Translations under genes and position numbers: made by a program | The notes under the pieces: generated by a model | The model's database searches: none | What the model was told of the DNA's origin: nothing | The model's input: only the letters and a program-made list of their open reading frames with translations | From: an uncultured Prevotella sp. | GTDB taxonomy: Bacteria; Bacteroidota; Bacteroidia; Bacteroidales; Bacteroidaceae | Direction: 5' to 3' | Assembly (NCBI GenBank): GCA_900553595.1 | Contig: USEC01000052.1 | Coordinates: forward strand, 1 to 9,417 | DNA: 9,417 nucleotides | Part shown: one piece after another, positions 1 through 6,171 of the stretch | Layout of the letters: every line of letters starts with the position of its first letter | Numbering within the stretch: position 1 is the stretch's first letter

Positions 1-843
1 ATGGCTTGCAAGGACGAGAAAGGCCGTCTGCGCGTGGCTGCCGGCGTGGGTGTGACAGTCGATACGCTCGACCGTATGGGCGCACTCGTTGAGGCAGGAG
101 CCGATGCCATCGTCATCGACACCGCTCACGGACATTCGAAATTTGTGATAGAGAAACTGTGCGAAGCAAAGGCTTCGTTCCCCAACGTGGACATCGTTGT
201 GGGCAATGTCGCTACCGGCGCCGCCGCAAAGATGCTCGTTGATAACGGTGCCGACGCCATCAAGGTGGGCATCGGTCCGGGCTCCATCTGCACCACACGC
301 GTCGTTGCTGGTGTGGGCGTGCCGCAGCTCAGTGCTGTTTACGATGTATATACAGCCCTCCAGGGCACAGGAGTGCCATTGATTGCCGACGGTGGCTTGC
401 GCTATTCCGGCGATATTGTGAAGGCTATCGCTGCCGGTGGAAGCTGCGTGATGATAGGTTCGCTCGTGGCAGGAACAGAAGAGAGCCCCGGCGATACCAT
501 CATCTTCAACGGACGAAAGTTCAAGAGCTACCGCGGTATGGGCTCGCTTGAGGCTATGGAAAACGGTTCCAAGGACCGATACTTCCAGGCAGGAACAAAG
601 GATGTGAAGAAACTCGTGCCCGAAGGCATCGCCGGACGCGTGCCTTACAAAGGCACTGTGCAGGAAGTCATCTACCAGCTCGTGGGCGGACTCCGTTCAG
701 GTATGGGTTACTGCGGCGCCGGAACCATCGACGCTATGCACAACGCCAAGTTCACACGCATCACCAATGCCGGTGTGCTTGAGAGCCATCCGCACGACAT
801 CACCATCACAAGCGAAGCTCCCAACTACTCGCGTCACGAATAA
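1..843 (+). CDS. guaB: IMP dehydrogenase, C-terminal part (5' end outside window)
   Basis: Inosine-5'-monophosphate dehydrogenase oxidises IMP to XMP with NAD+, the committed step of guanine nucleotide synthesis in the cytoplasm. Only the last 280 residues are present. The first ATG is internal, because the frame opens in the middle of the barrel at a stretch (KDEKGRLRVAAGVGV) that in this family follows the CBS domains. The catalytic loop GIGPGSICTTR carries the active-site Cys at residue 97 of this fragment; E. coli GuaB has it at 305, so the whole protein should be about 490 residues. The phosphate-binding DGG (130-132), YRGMGS (177-182), the flap Arg-Tyr of KDRYF (R193, Y194), EGIAGRVPYKG and the C-terminal ESHPHD cation-site segment are all there, so the visible part looks intact. 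The CBS regulatory domains and the promoter lie outside the window. The gene ends in TAA, followed by a likely terminator. Confidence 0.97.
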   Translation: MACKDEKGRLRVAAGVGVTVDTLDRMGALVEAGADAIVIDTAHGHSKFVIEKLCEAKASFPNVDIVVGNVATGAAAKMLVDNGADAIKVGIGPGSICTTRVVAGVGVPQLSAVYDVYTALQGTGVPLIADGGLRYSGDIVKAIAAGGSCVMIGSLVAGTEESPGDTIIFNGRKFKSYRGMGSLEAMENGSKDRYFQAGTKDVKKLVPEGIAGRVPYKGTVQEVIYQLVGGLRSGMGYCGAGTIDAMHNAKFTRITNAGVLESHPHDITITSEAPNYSRHE

Positions 844-866
844 TACGAAATCAGTTAAACGACAAA

Positions 867-918
867 AAGCAATGGCTTGGAATGCACTGCATATACGGCG
901 CACCCCATGCCGTTGCTT
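867..918 (+). promoter_or_regulatory. Candidate antiterminator stem after guaB
   Basis: Bases 867-876 (AAGCAATGGC) can pair with 909-918 (GCCGTTGCTT) to give a 10-bp stem containing one G-U pair, around a 32-base loop. The right arm covers the whole left arm of the terminator-like hairpin at 910-924, so the two structures exclude each other. This is the geometry of an attenuator. What would switch it is not visible, and chance complementarity is possible. Confidence 0.35.
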
Positions 919-928
919 CAACGGTTTT
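910..928 (+). terminator. Likely rho-independent terminator of guaB
   Basis: A perfect 6-bp stem CCGTTG / CAACGG with a 3-base loop (CTT) is followed directly by TTTT. It lies 66 bases after the guaB stop and 26 bases before the next start codon. The stem is short, so partial read-through into the foldase gene is plausible. No Bacteroides-type promoter is visible between it and the next gene. Confidence 0.5.
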
Positions 929-953
929 AAAGAAGAATAATCACAAGACAGAA

Positions 954-2378
954 ATGAAGGTAAAGACACTGTTGGTGGCACTGCTCGCCATGGCGGGCAT
1001 CGTGTCGGCACAAACCGACGACCCCGTAATCATGACCGTAAACGGCAAGCCTGTCACACGGTCGGAGTTCGAATACTCGTACAACAAGAACAATGAAGAG
1101 ACTGTGGTGGACAAGAAAAGCGTCAATGAATATGTCGATCTTTTCGTGAACTTCAAGCTCAAGGTCCTTGCTGCCGAGGCTGCCGGTATTGACACTACTG
1201 CTGATTTCCGCAAGGAATTCCGTATGTACCGCGACCAGCAGTTGCGTCCTACATTTATCAACGACAACGACCTTGAACAGGCTGCACGCCGTGTCTATGC
1301 CGAGACCAAGAAGCGCATTGACGACGGCGGCGGACTCGTGCGTGTGTCGCACGTTCTCGTGCGCATGCCGCAGAAGGCTACCCAGGAGCAGCAGGAGGCA
1401 GCACGCCATCGTGCCGACTCTATATATAATGTGCTGAAGGGCGGTGCCGACTTCGCAAAGGTGGCTGGCATGTGCTCCGACGACAAGGTGTCGGCAGCGC
1501 GTGGAGGCGACATCAACTGGGTGCAGCGAGGCGTTACGTTCAAGGAGTTTGAGGATAAGGTGTTCCAAATGCCCAAGGGCACGCTGAGCAAACCGTTCAT
1601 GTCGCCGGCGGGATACCATATCGTGCTCGTGACGGACAGACGCATGTTCCTGCCTTACGACAGCGTACACGCCGACATCCTGCGCTTCGTGGGACAGCAA
1701 CGTATGCGTGAAAGCATCATAAGCGATAAGCTCGACTCCATAGCCAAGGCTTCCGTGCCGCCGACAACGGTAGAGGAGGTGCTCGACAAGCGTGCCGACG
1801 AACTCTCTGCCAAGGATTCTGAAATGCGCAACCTCATACGCGAATACCACGACGGACTGCTCTTCTACGACATCAGCAACCGCACCGTGTGGGAGAAGGC
1901 TGCCAAGGACGATGCCGCACTCGAAGCCTATTTCAAGAAGAACAAGAAGAAATATGCGTGGGACGAACCACGATACAAGGGTATTGCCTACCACACCAGA
2001 AGTCTTGCTGATGTGAAGAAGGTGCAGGAATCAATCAAGAAGGTGGACTTCAAGGATTGGGCCGACACGCTGCGCAAGGAGTTCAACGACTCTGTCGTGC
2101 GCATAAAGGTGGTGAAGGGCATCTTCAAGAAGGGCGAAAACGCTCTCGTCGATAAGATAGTTTTCGGTAAGGACACCACCCTCAGTGTGGTGGAGGACTT
2201 CCCGCACGAGGCTGTCTATGGCAAACTCATGAAGAATCCGAAGAGCTATCTTGATGTGCGCGACCTCGTAGTGTCCGACTATCAGGAGGAACTTGAGAAA
2301 CAGTGGGTGGCTGAACTGCGCCGCAAATACCCCGTATGGGTGGACAAGCAGGTGCTGGAGACGGTGAACAAGCATTGA
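954..2378 (+). CDS. Secreted parvulin-type peptidyl-prolyl isomerase / foldase
   Basis: This is a periplasmic SurA/PpiC-type foldase of 474 residues that should help unfolded outer-membrane or secreted proteins by prolyl isomerisation and chaperoning. The ATG at 954 is chosen because it begins a good signal peptide (MKVKTLLVALLAMAGIVSA, cleavage likely after Ala19). An in-frame ATG at 882 would put 24 hydrophilic residues in front of it and start inside the guaB terminator region. After the signal comes an N-terminal helical domain (about 25-125), then a well-formed parvulin domain (about 129-230) with SHVLV, a GGDINWVQRG loop and AGYHIVLV; both typical histidines are kept (H133, H222). Residues 330-474 are a less conserved region ending in a helix (DYQEELEKQWVAELRRKY) like that which packs on the N-domain in SurA proteins. 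It is followed by surA after 87 bases and may share its transcript. The family call is firm; the exact client is unknown. Confidence 0.9.
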   Translation: MKVKTLLVALLAMAGIVSAQTDDPVIMTVNGKPVTRSEFEYSYNKNNEETVVDKKSVNEYVDLFVNFKLKVLAAEAAGIDTTADFRKEFRMYRDQQLRPTFINDNDLEQAARRVYAETKKRIDDGGGLVRVSHVLVRMPQKATQEQQEAARHRADSIYNVLKGGADFAKVAGMCSDDKVSAARGGDINWVQRGVTFKEFEDKVFQMPKGTLSKPFMSPAGYHIVLVTDRRMFLPYDSVHADILRFVGQQRMRESIISDKLDSIAKASVPPTTVEEVLDKRADELSAKDSEMRNLIREYHDGLLFYDISNRTVWEKAAKDDAALEAYFKKNKKKYAWDEPRYKGIAYHTRSLADVKKVQESIKKVDFKDWADTLRKEFNDSVVRIKVVKGIFKKGENALVDKIVFGKDTTLSVVEDFPHEAVYGKLMKNPKSYLDVRDLVVSDYQEELEKQWVAELRRKYPVWVDKQVLETVNKH

Positions 2379-2403
2379 TAGAAAGAAAACTTAGCCACCT
2401 TGT

Positions 2404-2417
2404 CACTTGCCACTTGC
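2404..2417 (+). repeat. Tandem 7-base repeat CACTTGC x2
   Basis: Two exact head-to-tail copies of CACTTGC lie in the 87-base gap between the foldase gene and surA. They may be a small slippage duplication; no function is apparent. Confidence 0.6.
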
Positions 2418-2426
2418 CTGCAAAAG

Positions 2427-2443
2427 GCATGTAGCTGACATGC
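2427..2443 (+). other. Perfect inverted repeat upstream of surA
   Basis: GCATGT and ACATGC form a perfect 6-bp stem with a 5-base loop, ending 22 bases before the surA start codon. No T-run follows (the next bases are GGAACTAAAATAAA), so it does not look like a terminator. It could be an RNA hairpin that marks or protects the intercistronic region, or a protein site. It partly competes with a weaker TGCC / GGCA stem at 2415-2429. Confidence 0.45.
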
Positions 2444-2465
2444 GGAACTAAAATAAAACATATAA

Positions 2466-3938
2466 ATGAGAAAAACAAAAAGCACTATATTCCTCGCCCT
2501 TGCGGCAGCCCTTCTGGCTACGGCCGCTGTGGCAAATGCCGGCAGGGACAACGCCAAGGCAACAGCTTTCGCGGCAGAAGACATGGAGCAGAACGCCGCT
2601 ACAGCCGACAGCGCAGCTGTGGTGGAGGATGCTCCGCTGCCCGACAACAGCGTTGTTGATGAGGTGATATGGGTGGTTGGCGACGAGCCGATACTCAAGT
2701 CGGAGGTAGAGATAATGCGCTTGCAGGGCGAAGCCGAGGGCGTGACATGGCGGGGCAACCCCGACTGTTCCATCCCGGAGCAGATAGCCGTGCAGAAACT
2801 GTTCCTCCATCAGGCGGAAATAGACTCCATCCAGGTGTCGGAGGCAGAGATTGCACAGGGCATCGACATGCAAATCAACCACTGGATAGCACAGACCGGC
2901 GGTTCGAGGGAAAAACTTGAGGAGTATAAGAAGATGACAATCAGTCAGCTCCGCCAGTCGCTCCACGACGATTTCAAGAACAACCAGCTCGTGCAGCAGA
3001 TGAAGCAGAAGCTCGTCGAGGACATCACTGTCACACCGGCAGATGTGCGCAAGTACTTCCGCAACATGCCGGAGGACAGCATTCCGTTCGTGCCTACCGA
3101 GGTGGAGGTGGAGATTATCACCAAACAGCCGAAGATTTCGCAGGAGGAAATAAACCGCGTCAAGAACGAACTGCGTGAATATACCGACCGTGTGAACAAG
3201 GGTGAGACTTCATTCGCCACTCTCGCACGACTCTATTCGGAAGACCCCGGCTCGGCACGCCAGGGCGGAGAGATGGACTATATAGGTCGAGGCATGCTCG
3301 ACCCTGCCTTTGCCGGTGTGGCGTTCAACCTTACCGACCCGAAGAAGATATCGAAGATTGTGGAGTCGGAATACGGTTTCCACATCATACAGCTCATTGA
3401 CAAGCGTGGCGATAAAATCAAGGTGCGCCACATCCTGCGCACTCCCAAGGTGTCGTCGGAAGCTATCGACTCAACCAAGGTGCGCCTCGACTCGCTGGCA
3501 CTTGACATACGCGGAGGCAAATACTCGTTTGAAGAAGTGGCGTCATACGTCTCCGACGACAAGGACACACGCAACAACCACGGCCTGATGTCGTTCAATT
3601 CGGAAGACGGACGCACCTCGCGCTTCCAGATGAAAGACCTCCCTACGGAGGTGGCGCGGCAGATAGAGAAGATGCAGGTGGGCGATGTGTCGCCGGCATT
3701 CCGTATGGTTAATGAAAAGAACAAGACGGTCTGTGCCATCGTTAAACTCAAGAGCCGCACCGATGCACACCGTGCCACCATCACAGAGGACTATCAGGTG
3801 CTGAAGAAAGTGGTGCTCGAAAAGGAACGCGCCGACTTCCTCCACAACTGGGTGGTGAACAAGATTAAAAACACTTATGTCCGGATGAACGACAGATACA
3901 AGGACTGCGATTTTGAATATCAGGGTTGGGTGAAATGA
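2466..3938 (+). CDS. surA: SurA-like periplasmic chaperone with two parvulin-like domains
   Basis: This 490-residue protein is a SurA-type chaperone expected to escort outer-membrane proteins through the periplasm to the BAM machinery. A signal peptide (about 1-26, ending ATAAVANA) is followed by an Ala/Glu/Asp-rich linker (27-62). The SurA N-domain begins at VDEVIWVVGDEPILKSEV (64-81) and continues through helices to about 200. Parvulin-like domain 1 is at about 211-315 (SEDPGSARQGGEMDYIGRG, then YGFHIIQL) and domain 2 at about 319-430 (begins VRHILRTPK). A C-terminal helix (about 440-475) would complete the chaperone core. Domain 1 lacks the first-strand histidine (Glu216 in its place) and domain 2 lacks the last-strand histidine, so isomerase activity may be weak in both. 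The gene ends in the ATGA overlap with the OstA-like gene, suggesting translational coupling. The symbol reflects architecture and neighbourhood; orthology to E. coli SurA is likely but not proven. Confidence 0.88.
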   Translation: MRKTKSTIFLALAAALLATAAVANAGRDNAKATAFAAEDMEQNAATADSAAVVEDAPLPDNSVVDEVIWVVGDEPILKSEVEIMRLQGEAEGVTWRGNPDCSIPEQIAVQKLFLHQAEIDSIQVSEAEIAQGIDMQINHWIAQTGGSREKLEEYKKMTISQLRQSLHDDFKNNQLVQQMKQKLVEDITVTPADVRKYFRNMPEDSIPFVPTEVEVEIITKQPKISQEEINRVKNELREYTDRVNKGETSFATLARLYSEDPGSARQGGEMDYIGRGMLDPAFAGVAFNLTDPKKISKIVESEYGFHIIQLIDKRGDKIKVRHILRTPKVSSEAIDSTKVRLDSLALDIRGGKYSFEEVASYVSDDKDTRNNHGLMSFNSEDGRTSRFQMKDLPTEVARQIEKMQVGDVSPAFRMVNEKNKTVCAIVKLKSRTDAHRATITEDYQVLKKVVLEKERADFLHNWVVNKIKNTYVRMNDRYKDCDFEYQGWVK

Positions 3939-5593
3939 CATCAAAGCACAGCTTTAACATATTTCGCGGGCATAGAATCATCGCAACGATGGTTCTGTGC
4001 CTGTTTGCCGTTTGTCTGACGGCATCCATGGCGTCGCCGCAGGGTCGCAGGAAGAAGGCGGCACCCGACGAACGCGTATATCTTGTGCATTCCGACGAAC
4101 TCCGTTACGACCAGTACGGTCCCACTTCCAATGCCCAGATACTCAAGGGCAAGGTGCATTTCACGCATGCCGGTGCGCAGCTGTGGTGCGACAGCGCGTA
4201 TTTCTATCAGGACATGAACTCCGTTGTGGCTTTCGGCGATGTGCGTTTCAAGCAGGGCGACACGCTGTCGCTCACATGCAAGTATGCCGATTACGACGGA
4301 ATGTCGCAGATGATGCATGCCCGTCGCAATGTGGTGCTGAAGCACCGGCAACAGACTCTCTACACCGATTCACTCGACTACGACCGTATTTATGAGGACG
4401 CCTACTTCTTTGAGGGAGGCAGACTCGTCGATGGCAAGGACCGTCTTGTGGCAGACTGGGGGAGCTACAACACTGCGACGCGTCAGGCTTCGTTCTATTA
4501 CAAGGTGGAAATGTTCAGCGGCGAGAACCATATCACCACCGACACGCTGCACTACGACACACGCTCTTCGGTGGCGCATGTGCTCGGTCCGTCGGTGATA
4601 ACATCGAAAGGGACAGTCATCAATACCGAGGATGCCTACATGAACTCAAAAACCGACCGGTCGCAGCTGTTCGGTCGCTCGACGATTGTCGATAAGGAGA
4701 AGTCGATAACAGGCGACTCCCTGTTCCATGACAACACTACTGGCGACAACGAAGGATTCGGCAATGTGGTGTATATCGACCGCGAGAACAGGAACGAACT
4801 GCATGCCGACCGTCTCTTCTACAACGAGACGACGGGCTACGGCTATGCCACCAAGCGTGCTGTGATGCTCGATTATTCGCAGAAAGACACTCTGTTCGTG
4901 CATGGCGACTCGCTGAAAATCTATACATACAACATCAATACCGACTCAGTATATCGCGAGATGCACGGCTTCAACAAGGTGCGTGCCTACCGCACGGATG
5001 TGCAGGCTGTGTGCGATTCGCTCGTCTTCACCTCGCGGGATTCATGCCTTACGATGTACAAGGACCCCATCGTGTGGAACGGGCAGCGGCAGCTGCTCGG
5101 CGAAGTGATAAAGGTATATATGAACGACAGCACCATACGCCGCGCCGAAATATTGGGGCAGGCACTCTCGGTGGAACAGGTGGATGAGAAGGCGCACTAC
5201 AACCAGGTGTCGTCGCGCCGTATGGATGCTTTCTTCGAGGATGGTGCCATGCGTCTGGCGGTGGCTTCGGGAAATGTGAAGACCATCTATTACAACATCG
5301 ACAGCAAGGACAGCACCGTCACGGAGCACAACTATATGGAGACCGACACCATGCGGATGTACATCTCGAAGCAACGCCAGTTGGAACGCATCTGGGCGTC
5401 GCGGGCAACGGGAACCATCTCGCCCGTCACGCAGATACCGCCCGACAAGTATCGTCTGCCGGAGTTTGCGTGGTTCGATTATGTGCGTCCTCTCGACAAG
5501 GACGACATCTTCAACTGGCGGGGAAAGAAGGGCGGCACCGAACTCAAGGCTGTACGCCGCCGCGAAGCACCGTTGCAGATACTGTCGGAATAG
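3935..5593 (+). CDS. OstA/LptA-like periplasmic protein (OstA_2 type)
   Basis: This 552-residue protein resembles the OstA-like proteins of Bacteroidetes, related to LptA/LptD N-domains that carry LPS across the periplasm. Evidence is a run of beta-jellyroll repeat units with recurring motifs such as LWCDSAYFYQDMNSVVAFGDV (split here as LWCDSAYF and VVAFGDVRF), ADYDG, TDSLDYD, TDTLHYD, GDSLFHD, ADRLFYNETTGYGYA and CDSLVF over residues 48-400. The start is the ATG at 3935, which overlaps the surA stop (ATGA); a TTG at 3926 is less likely. A basic N-terminus and a hydrophobic stretch (15-33, ending LTASMA) make a signal peptide, cleavage likely after Ala33. LptA proteins are under 200 residues, so this one is much longer and could span more of the periplasm or act as a scaffold. 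The C-terminal 150 residues are not repeat-like. Coupling to surA fits a role in outer-membrane biogenesis. LPS binding is inferred from the family. Confidence 0.82.
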   Translation: MTSKHSFNIFRGHRIIATMVLCLFAVCLTASMASPQGRRKKAAPDERVYLVHSDELRYDQYGPTSNAQILKGKVHFTHAGAQLWCDSAYFYQDMNSVVAFGDVRFKQGDTLSLTCKYADYDGMSQMMHARRNVVLKHRQQTLYTDSLDYDRIYEDAYFFEGGRLVDGKDRLVADWGSYNTATRQASFYYKVEMFSGENHITTDTLHYDTRSSVAHVLGPSVITSKGTVINTEDAYMNSKTDRSQLFGRSTIVDKEKSITGDSLFHDNTTGDNEGFGNVVYIDRENRNELHADRLFYNETTGYGYATKRAVMLDYSQKDTLFVHGDSLKIYTYNINTDSVYREMHGFNKVRAYRTDVQAVCDSLVFTSRDSCLTMYKDPIVWNGQRQLLGEVIKVYMNDSTIRRAEILGQALSVEQVDEKAHYNQVSSRRMDAFFEDGAMRLAVASGNVKTIYYNIDSKDSTVTEHNYMETDTMRMYISKQRQLERIWASRATGTISPVTQIPPDKYRLPEFAWFDYVRPLDKDDIFNWRGKKGGTELKAVRRREAPLQILSE

Positions 5594-5596
5594 TGT

Positions 5597-5647
5597 CCCA
5601 ATAGTCCTGCCCTTGGGCGGTCGTTATGCCGGCAGGGGCATATTGGG
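5597..5647 (+). other. Long imperfect stem-loop between the OstA-like gene and the small gene
   Basis: The arms CCCAATA (5597-5603) and TATTGGG (5641-5647) are perfectly complementary, as are the inner arms CCTGCC (5606-5611) and GGCAGG (5631-5636). They are separated by an internal loop of GT against GGCA, and the apical loop is 19 bases. The structure begins three bases after the OstA-like stop codon and ends 20 bases before the next ATG. There is only a weak T-rich tail (TTGAATTT), so it may be a leaky terminator, an mRNA processing or stability element, or a structure affecting translation of the small gene. Confidence 0.55.
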
Positions 5648-5667
5648 TTGAATTTAAAATGTGAACA

Positions 5668-5928
5668 ATGGCTTTTCATTTTGGAAACCGCCGTCCTCGC
5701 GGCTTTCACCACACATTCCGCTTCACCGATGAGCGGCGTGAAGTGCTCGACAAACTGCGTCAGGGAGTGCCGCCGGAGGTGATAGCAAGGCAGACTCTTG
5801 GCGGCGATGACGGCAGAAGCGCCCGTCGCCGCACTGCTTCCTTCGGCGCATCGCCGGCTCAGTCGGGATGCCTCGTGGCTGTCGTGCTCGTCATAATGCT
5901 TGCTTTCCTGCTCGCATTGATGGCATGA
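5668..5928 (+). CDS. Small conserved-looking protein with C-terminal membrane anchor
   Basis: I cannot assign a function to this 86-residue protein. The N-terminal part is basic and aromatic (GNRRPRGFHHTFRFTDERRE, residues 6-25), followed by a short charged helix-like stretch (to about 31), a GVPPEV turn and a basic segment RSARRR (50-55). Residues 68-85 form one hydrophobic membrane segment (CLVAVVLVIMLAFLLALM). There is no signal peptide, so the likely topology is tail-anchored with the basic part in the cytoplasm. From memory, small proteins beginning with a similar KPRxFxxxxxYxDxRKE pattern and ending in a membrane helix sit near surA/ostA/mutL in other Bacteroidetes, which supports a real gene, but I could not check this. 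It is 74 bases downstream of the OstA-like gene and probably co-transcribed. Codon use matches its neighbours. Confidence 0.7.
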   Translation: MAFHFGNRRPRGFHHTFRFTDERREVLDKLRQGVPPEVIARQTLGGDDGRSARRRTASFGASPAQSGCLVAVVLVIMLAFLLALMA

Positions 5929-6094
5929 TTCGTGCATCGATTTGCACATATTATAATATAAGCGACCAAAGTTTCGTGCTTGGTATGTTTATATAGGTCG
6001 TGGAAATCCAGGAAACCGTAGCTGAAAGCACCGTTGCCGGCATTGCGGAAAAGGAGCGTTGGCAACTGTTTCCGTAATTGTCAAACTCAAATAA
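5929..6094 (+). other. Non-coding stretch with several complementary segments
   Basis: No convincing gene was found in these 166 bases on either strand. Possible pairings are ACCAA (5965-5969) with TTGGT (5980-5984), or alternatively CGACC (5963-5967) with GGTCG (5996-6000), then GGAAAC (6011-6016) with GTTTCC (6068-6073), enclosing GTTGCC (6033-6038) with GGCAAC (6061-6066). The nested pair is the most suggestive of a folded RNA. No TTTG...TAnnTTTG promoter is visible ahead of it, so if transcribed it would be a 3' extension of the upstream operon. It could also be a degraded intergenic repeat. Confidence 0.35.
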
Positions 6095-6130
6095 GGAACG
6101 GCACGGTTTTGCTGTTCCGATTTTATTGTT
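6095..6130 (+). terminator. Terminator-like hairpin before mutL
   Basis: GGAACGGC (6095-6102) pairs with GCTGTTCC (6111-6118) in an 8-bp stem with one G-U pair and an 8-base loop, followed by GATTTTATTGTT. This looks like the end of the upstream envelope operon. The loop and right arm contain the TTTG of the mutL promoter. Confidence 0.5.
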
Positions 6131-6138
6131 TAAATTTG
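6108..6138 (+). promoter_or_regulatory. Bacteroides-type promoter of mutL
   Basis: TTTG at 6108-6111 and TAAATTTG at 6131-6138 match the Bacteroidetes primary sigma consensus TTTG / TAnnTTTG with 19 bases between them, which is within the usual 19-21. Transcription would start near 6143-6146, leaving a leader of under 30 bases before the mutL ATG at 6172. The -33 box lies inside the preceding hairpin. Confidence 0.72.
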
Positions 6139-6171
6139 CAGCAGTAACCATTAAATATAAAGACCTGAGTC

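Noticed and set aside
882..953. Upstream in-frame ATG that would lengthen the foldase by 24 residues
   Set aside because: It would place a hydrophilic stretch before a clear signal peptide and begin inside the guaB terminator region.
927..1994. Long reverse-strand reading frame (355 codons) opposite the foldase gene
   Set aside because: It is antisense to a well-supported gene, its His/Val-rich product has no recognisable motif, and it arises from the codon bias of the + strand.
2427..2443. Hairpin before surA as a terminator
   Set aside because: No T-run follows the stem.
3926..3934. TTG start for the OstA-like gene, adding three residues
   Set aside because: The ATG at 3935 in a classic ATGA overlap is the more likely start.
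5859..6151. Two overlapping reverse-strand frames in the gap before mutL
   Set aside because: Short, without a promoter, recognisable domain or start context; one runs into the small gene. The region is better described as non-coding, though decayed coding sequence cannot be excluded.
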